Assembly: GCA_937980285.1 (NCBI GenBank) | Contig: CALJQI010000381.1 | Coordinates: 1 to 8,530, forward strand | Length of the DNA: 8,530 nucleotides | From: an uncultured Gammaproteobacteria bacterium | GTDB lineage: Bacteria > Pseudomonadota > Gammaproteobacteria > GCA-001735895 | Direction of reading: 5' to 3' | Part shown: piece after piece, positions 6,332-8,530 of the stretch | Position numbering within the stretch: position 1 is the first letter of the stretch | Layout of the letters: the number at the start of each line of letters is the position of its first letter | The notes under the pieces: generated by a model | Seen by the model: the letters and a program-made list of their open reading frames with translations, nothing else | What the model was told of the DNA's origin: nothing | The model's database searches: none | Position numbers and translations under genes: made by a program

Positions 6332-7066
6332 ATGAGCAGCACCAACCTACTCGCGGCCCACGACCTGGCCAAGTCCTACAAGCAGCGCGAAGTCGTCAAA
6401 TCGGTTTCGCTGCAGGTCGCGGGTGGCGAGATCATCGGCTTGCTGGGTCCCAACGGCGCGGGTAAAACCACCTGTTTTTACATGATTGTCGGGCTGGTGA
6501 ACAACGACGCCGGCGTCATTCGGCTGAACGATAAACCGATCAGTCACCTGCCGATGCATCACCGCGCCAGGCTGGGAATCGGCTACCTGCCCCAGGAAGC
6601 GTCAGTATTTCGAAACCTGACGGTGGAACAGAATATACTTGCCGTTTTGCAGCTGCGCGCCGACCTCGATAACGCCGGCCGCCAGCAGCAGCTGGAGCTT
6701 CTGCTGGAAGAGTTCCAGGTGGAACATTTGCGCGACAGCGACGGTATATCGCTGTCCGGCGGCGAGCGTCGCCGCGTCGAAATCGCGCGCGCGGTCGCCA
6801 ACCAGCCCGACTTCATACTGCTAGACGAGCCTTTTGCCGGGGTCGACCCGATTTCGGTGATAGATATCCAGTCAATCGTGCGCCAGCTGGCCGAGCGAGG
6901 TATCGGCGTCCTGATCACCGACCACAACGTGCGCGAGACGCTGGGGATATGCGATCGCGCCTATGTCATGGGCGAAGGCAGGATCCTGGCCGAGGGTAAT
7001 GCGGCGCAAATCCTGGAAAATAAAATGGTCAGAAAGATTTACTTAGGCGACAATTTTAAGCTATAA
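6332..7066 (+). CDS. lptB: LPS export system ATP-binding protein LptB
   Basis: LptB is the cytoplasmic ATPase whose dimer drives LPS extraction through LptF and LptG. The 244-residue protein (241 in E. coli) carries every ABC motif: Walker A GPNGAGKTT (39-47), Q-loop Gln88 in GYLPQEASVF, signature LSGGE (141-145), Walker B FILLDEP with Glu166, the D-loop at 170-172, and switch His198 in ITDHNVRETL. The C-terminal MVRKIYLGDNF is characteristic of LptB. It starts six bases after the lptA stop. LptF and LptG are encoded elsewhere, as is normal. Confidence 0.98.
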   Translation: MSSTNLLAAHDLAKSYKQREVVKSVSLQVAGGEIIGLLGPNGAGKTTCFYMIVGLVNNDAGVIRLNDKPISHLPMHHRARLGIGYLPQEASVFRNLTVEQNILAVLQLRADLDNAGRQQQLELLLEEFQVEHLRDSDGISLSGGERRRVEIARAVANQPDFILLDEPFAGVDPISVIDIQSIVRQLAERGIGVLITDHNVRETLGICDRAYVMGEGRILAEGNAAQILENKMVRKIYLGDNFKL

Positions 7067-7127
7067 CTACAGGCATGGGAGATAAAAAATATCCTTATAG
7101 AAGGGCCCCAAAGGACACATCCCGCTT
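7067..7127 (+). other. lptB-rpoN intergenic spacer with rpoN ribosome-binding site
   Basis: This 61-base gap is the longest within the plus-strand run. It holds an A/T-rich patch (7082-7099), the palindrome GGGCCC at 7103-7108, and AAAGGA at 7110-7115. AAAGGA is the likely rpoN Shine-Dalgarno, although it is 12 bases from the ATG, a little farther than usual. TATAAC at the end of lptB could be a -10 for an internal rpoN promoter, but I find no matching -35. There is no stem-loop followed by a U-tract, so no intrinsic terminator. Confidence 0.5.
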
Positions 7128-8530
7128 ATGAAGCAAAGCCTGCAACTGCGCATCGGACAAAGCCTTACGATGACGCCTCAGCTGCAGCAGGCAATCAAGT
7201 TGCTGCAACTCTCCTCGCTGGAGCTGCAAACCGAAATCCAGCAATCCCTGGATGCCAACCCGCTACTCGAACAGGACGATAATCTCGGCGAAATTACCGT
7301 TACCGATGGCGAGACATCCAGGGAGAGCCGCGGCAACGGCGAAGATATCACCGATTTCAAGGCGCCCGAAAGCACGGTGGCCGATAATCGGGCGGAACAG
7401 CGCCTGCCGGACGATCTTGAGATCGATGCGCGCTGGGAACAGATTTATGACTACCTGCCAAGTTCACCCTCGCAGTCGTCGTCGATGGGCGCCGACTACC
7501 GTGACATGTTCGAAAACCAGGCGGGCGAAGAAGATAGCCTTAAAATCCACCTGATCTGGCAACTGGATTGCTCGCACCTGTCTGCGCAGGACTACGATAT
7601 CGGTATCGCGATTATAGACTCTATCGACGACAGCGGTTACCTGACGCAATCGATCGAGGATATCCACGAAGGGCTTGTCGAGCAGTACGAAGAGCTCGAG
7701 GTGGACGAAATCGAGGCCGTATTGCACCTGGTGCAGCGCTTCGACCCGGTCGGCGTGGCCGCCAGCAGCCCGGCCGAATGCATGGCCATTCAGCTCGGTC
7801 AGTACGACCCCGAGACGCCACACCTGACCAAGGCGCTGGTGCTGGTGGACAAGTACCTGGAGCAACTCGCCGCTAACGAGGTCGCCCTGCTGAAAAGGCG
7901 GCTGCAGGCCAACGATGCCGAGCTCGCCGAAATTATCAAATTGATCCAGACCACCAACCCCCACCCCGGCCACAGCATCAGCCAGAATCACGCCGAGTAC
8001 GTGATTCCCGACGTCTACGTCAGCAAGCGCGGCGGACAGTGGCAGGTCAGCATCAACCCGGACAATGCGCCGCGGCTGCGCGTCAACGACCAGTACGCGA
8101 GCATGATCAAGCGCAGCGACAGCAGCGCCGACAATACTTATTTAAAGGATCACCTGCAGGAGGCGCGCTGGTTCATCAAGAGCCTGCAAAGCCGTAACGA
8201 TACGCTGCTGAAAGTGGCCAACGCCATCGTCGAACGCCAGCACGCCTTTCTCGACTACGGCGAGGAAGCCATGCAGCCGATGGTGTTACGCGATATCGCC
8301 GAACTGCTGGAAATGCACGAATCGACGATTTCCAGGGTAACCACGCAAAAGTATATGCATACGCCGCGTGGTATCCTCGAGTTCAAGTACTTTTTCTCCA
8401 GCCATGTCAGCACCGCCGACGGCGGCGAATGCTCGGCCACGGCGATACGCGCGATTATCAAGAAATTCGTCGCCGCCGAAAAACCGGAGAAACCGCTGAG
8501 CGATAACAAGATTGCAAATTTATTGGGCGA
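7128..8530 (+). CDS. rpoN: RNA polymerase sigma-54 factor (3' end cut by window edge)
   Basis: RpoN is the sigma factor that recognises -24/-12 promoters and needs an AAA+ activator to open DNA. From the ATG at 7128 the frame stays open for 467 codons to the edge. Region I is intact: MKQSLQLRIGQSLTMTPQLQ, then QAIKLLQLSSLELQTEIQQS, ending in NPLLEQ at about residue 48. An acidic, poorly conserved region II follows. The core-binding domain spans about 110-290, with FDPVGVAA and TNPHPGHSI. A helix-turn-helix is visible at about 386-405 (LRDIAELLEMHESTISRVT), with YMHTPRGILEFKYFFSSHVS after it. The window stops at the DNKIANLLG stretch, just before the RpoN box (consensus ARRTVAKYRE) that reads the -24 element. 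A full length near 490-500 is expected. The position after lptB is conserved in E. coli, where hpf and ptsN follow. Confidence 0.97.
   Translation, partial: MKQSLQLRIGQSLTMTPQLQQAIKLLQLSSLELQTEIQQSLDANPLLEQDDNLGEITVTDGETSRESRGNGEDITDFKAPESTVADNRAEQRLPDDLEIDARWEQIYDYLPSSPSQSSSMGADYRDMFENQAGEEDSLKIHLIWQLDCSHLSAQDYDIGIAIIDSIDDSGYLTQSIEDIHEGLVEQYEELEVDEIEAVLHLVQRFDPVGVAASSPAECMAIQLGQYDPETPHLTKALVLVDKYLEQLAANEVALLKRRLQANDAELAEIIKLIQTTNPHPGHSISQNHAEYVIPDVYVSKRGGQWQVSINPDNAPRLRVNDQYASMIKRSDSSADNTYLKDHLQEARWFIKSLQSRNDTLLKVANAIVERQHAFLDYGEEAMQPMVLRDIAELLEMHESTISRVTTQKYMHTPRGILEFKYFFSSHVSTADGGECSATAIRAIIKKFVAAEKPEKPLSDNKIANLLG

Noticed and set aside
7067..7127. A terminator between lptB and rpoN.
   Set aside because: GGGCCC is a short palindrome without a hairpin stem of useful length or a following T-tract.
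7464..7991. A 175-codon minus-strand open frame within rpoN.
   Set aside because: rpoN is continuous and conserved on the other strand, so this is a codon-bias shadow.
1..8530. CRISPR array, mobile element, toxin-antitoxin or defence island.
   Set aside because: No spaced direct repeats, transposase, integrase or terminal inverted repeats are visible. Gene content is core envelope metabolism.

Overview
The window reads as a chromosomal envelope-biogenesis locus of a GC-rich gammaproteobacterium (by eye in the high-50s percent GC; not counted). The run yrbG-kdsD-kdsC-lptC-lptA-lptB-rpoN is the gene order I know from E. coli and many other Gammaproteobacteria. A FabA-type dehydratase/isomerase also fits that class. 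I cannot name a genus.

Layout. Positions 1-1924 hold two genes on the minus strand: a TolC-family outer-membrane channel protein (1924-554) and, overlapping its stop codon by 4 bases, an MlaC/Ttg2D-family periplasmic lipid carrier (557-1) that runs off the left edge. Positions 1925-2222 are a 298-base divergent intergenic region. It contains several dyad elements that could be operators, and weak promoter-like hexamers on both sides. Positions 2223-8530 are all on the plus strand with gaps of at most 61 bases: fabA, yrbG, kdsD, kdsC, lptC, lptA, lptB, and rpoN, which is cut by the right edge before its RpoN box. No convincing terminator separates these genes, so they probably form one operon, perhaps with internal promoters.

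How the genes fit together. KdsD and KdsC make Kdo, the inner-core sugar of lipopolysaccharide. LptC, LptA and LptB are parts of the machine that moves finished LPS from the inner membrane across the periplasm. YrbG is a predicted sodium/calcium exchanger of unclear link to LPS. FabA introduces the double bond into phospholipid acyl chains. The opposite strand encodes a lipid carrier and an outer-membrane channel. The locus therefore covers both leaflets of the outer membrane: LPS outside and phospholipid or other lipid traffic inside.

What is unusual. In E. coli, as I recall it, yrbG is first in this run and faces the mlaFEDCB phospholipid-transport operon. Here fabA sits ahead of yrbG, and the divergent side carries a TolC-type channel gene plus a lone MlaC-like gene. 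No mlaF, mlaE, mlaD or mlaB lies between the MlaC gene and the divergent promoter region. This may be a different lipid-export arrangement. Apart from that, the genes look intact and conventional. I see no CRISPR array, transposon, phage gene, tRNA, rRNA or obvious new defence system.
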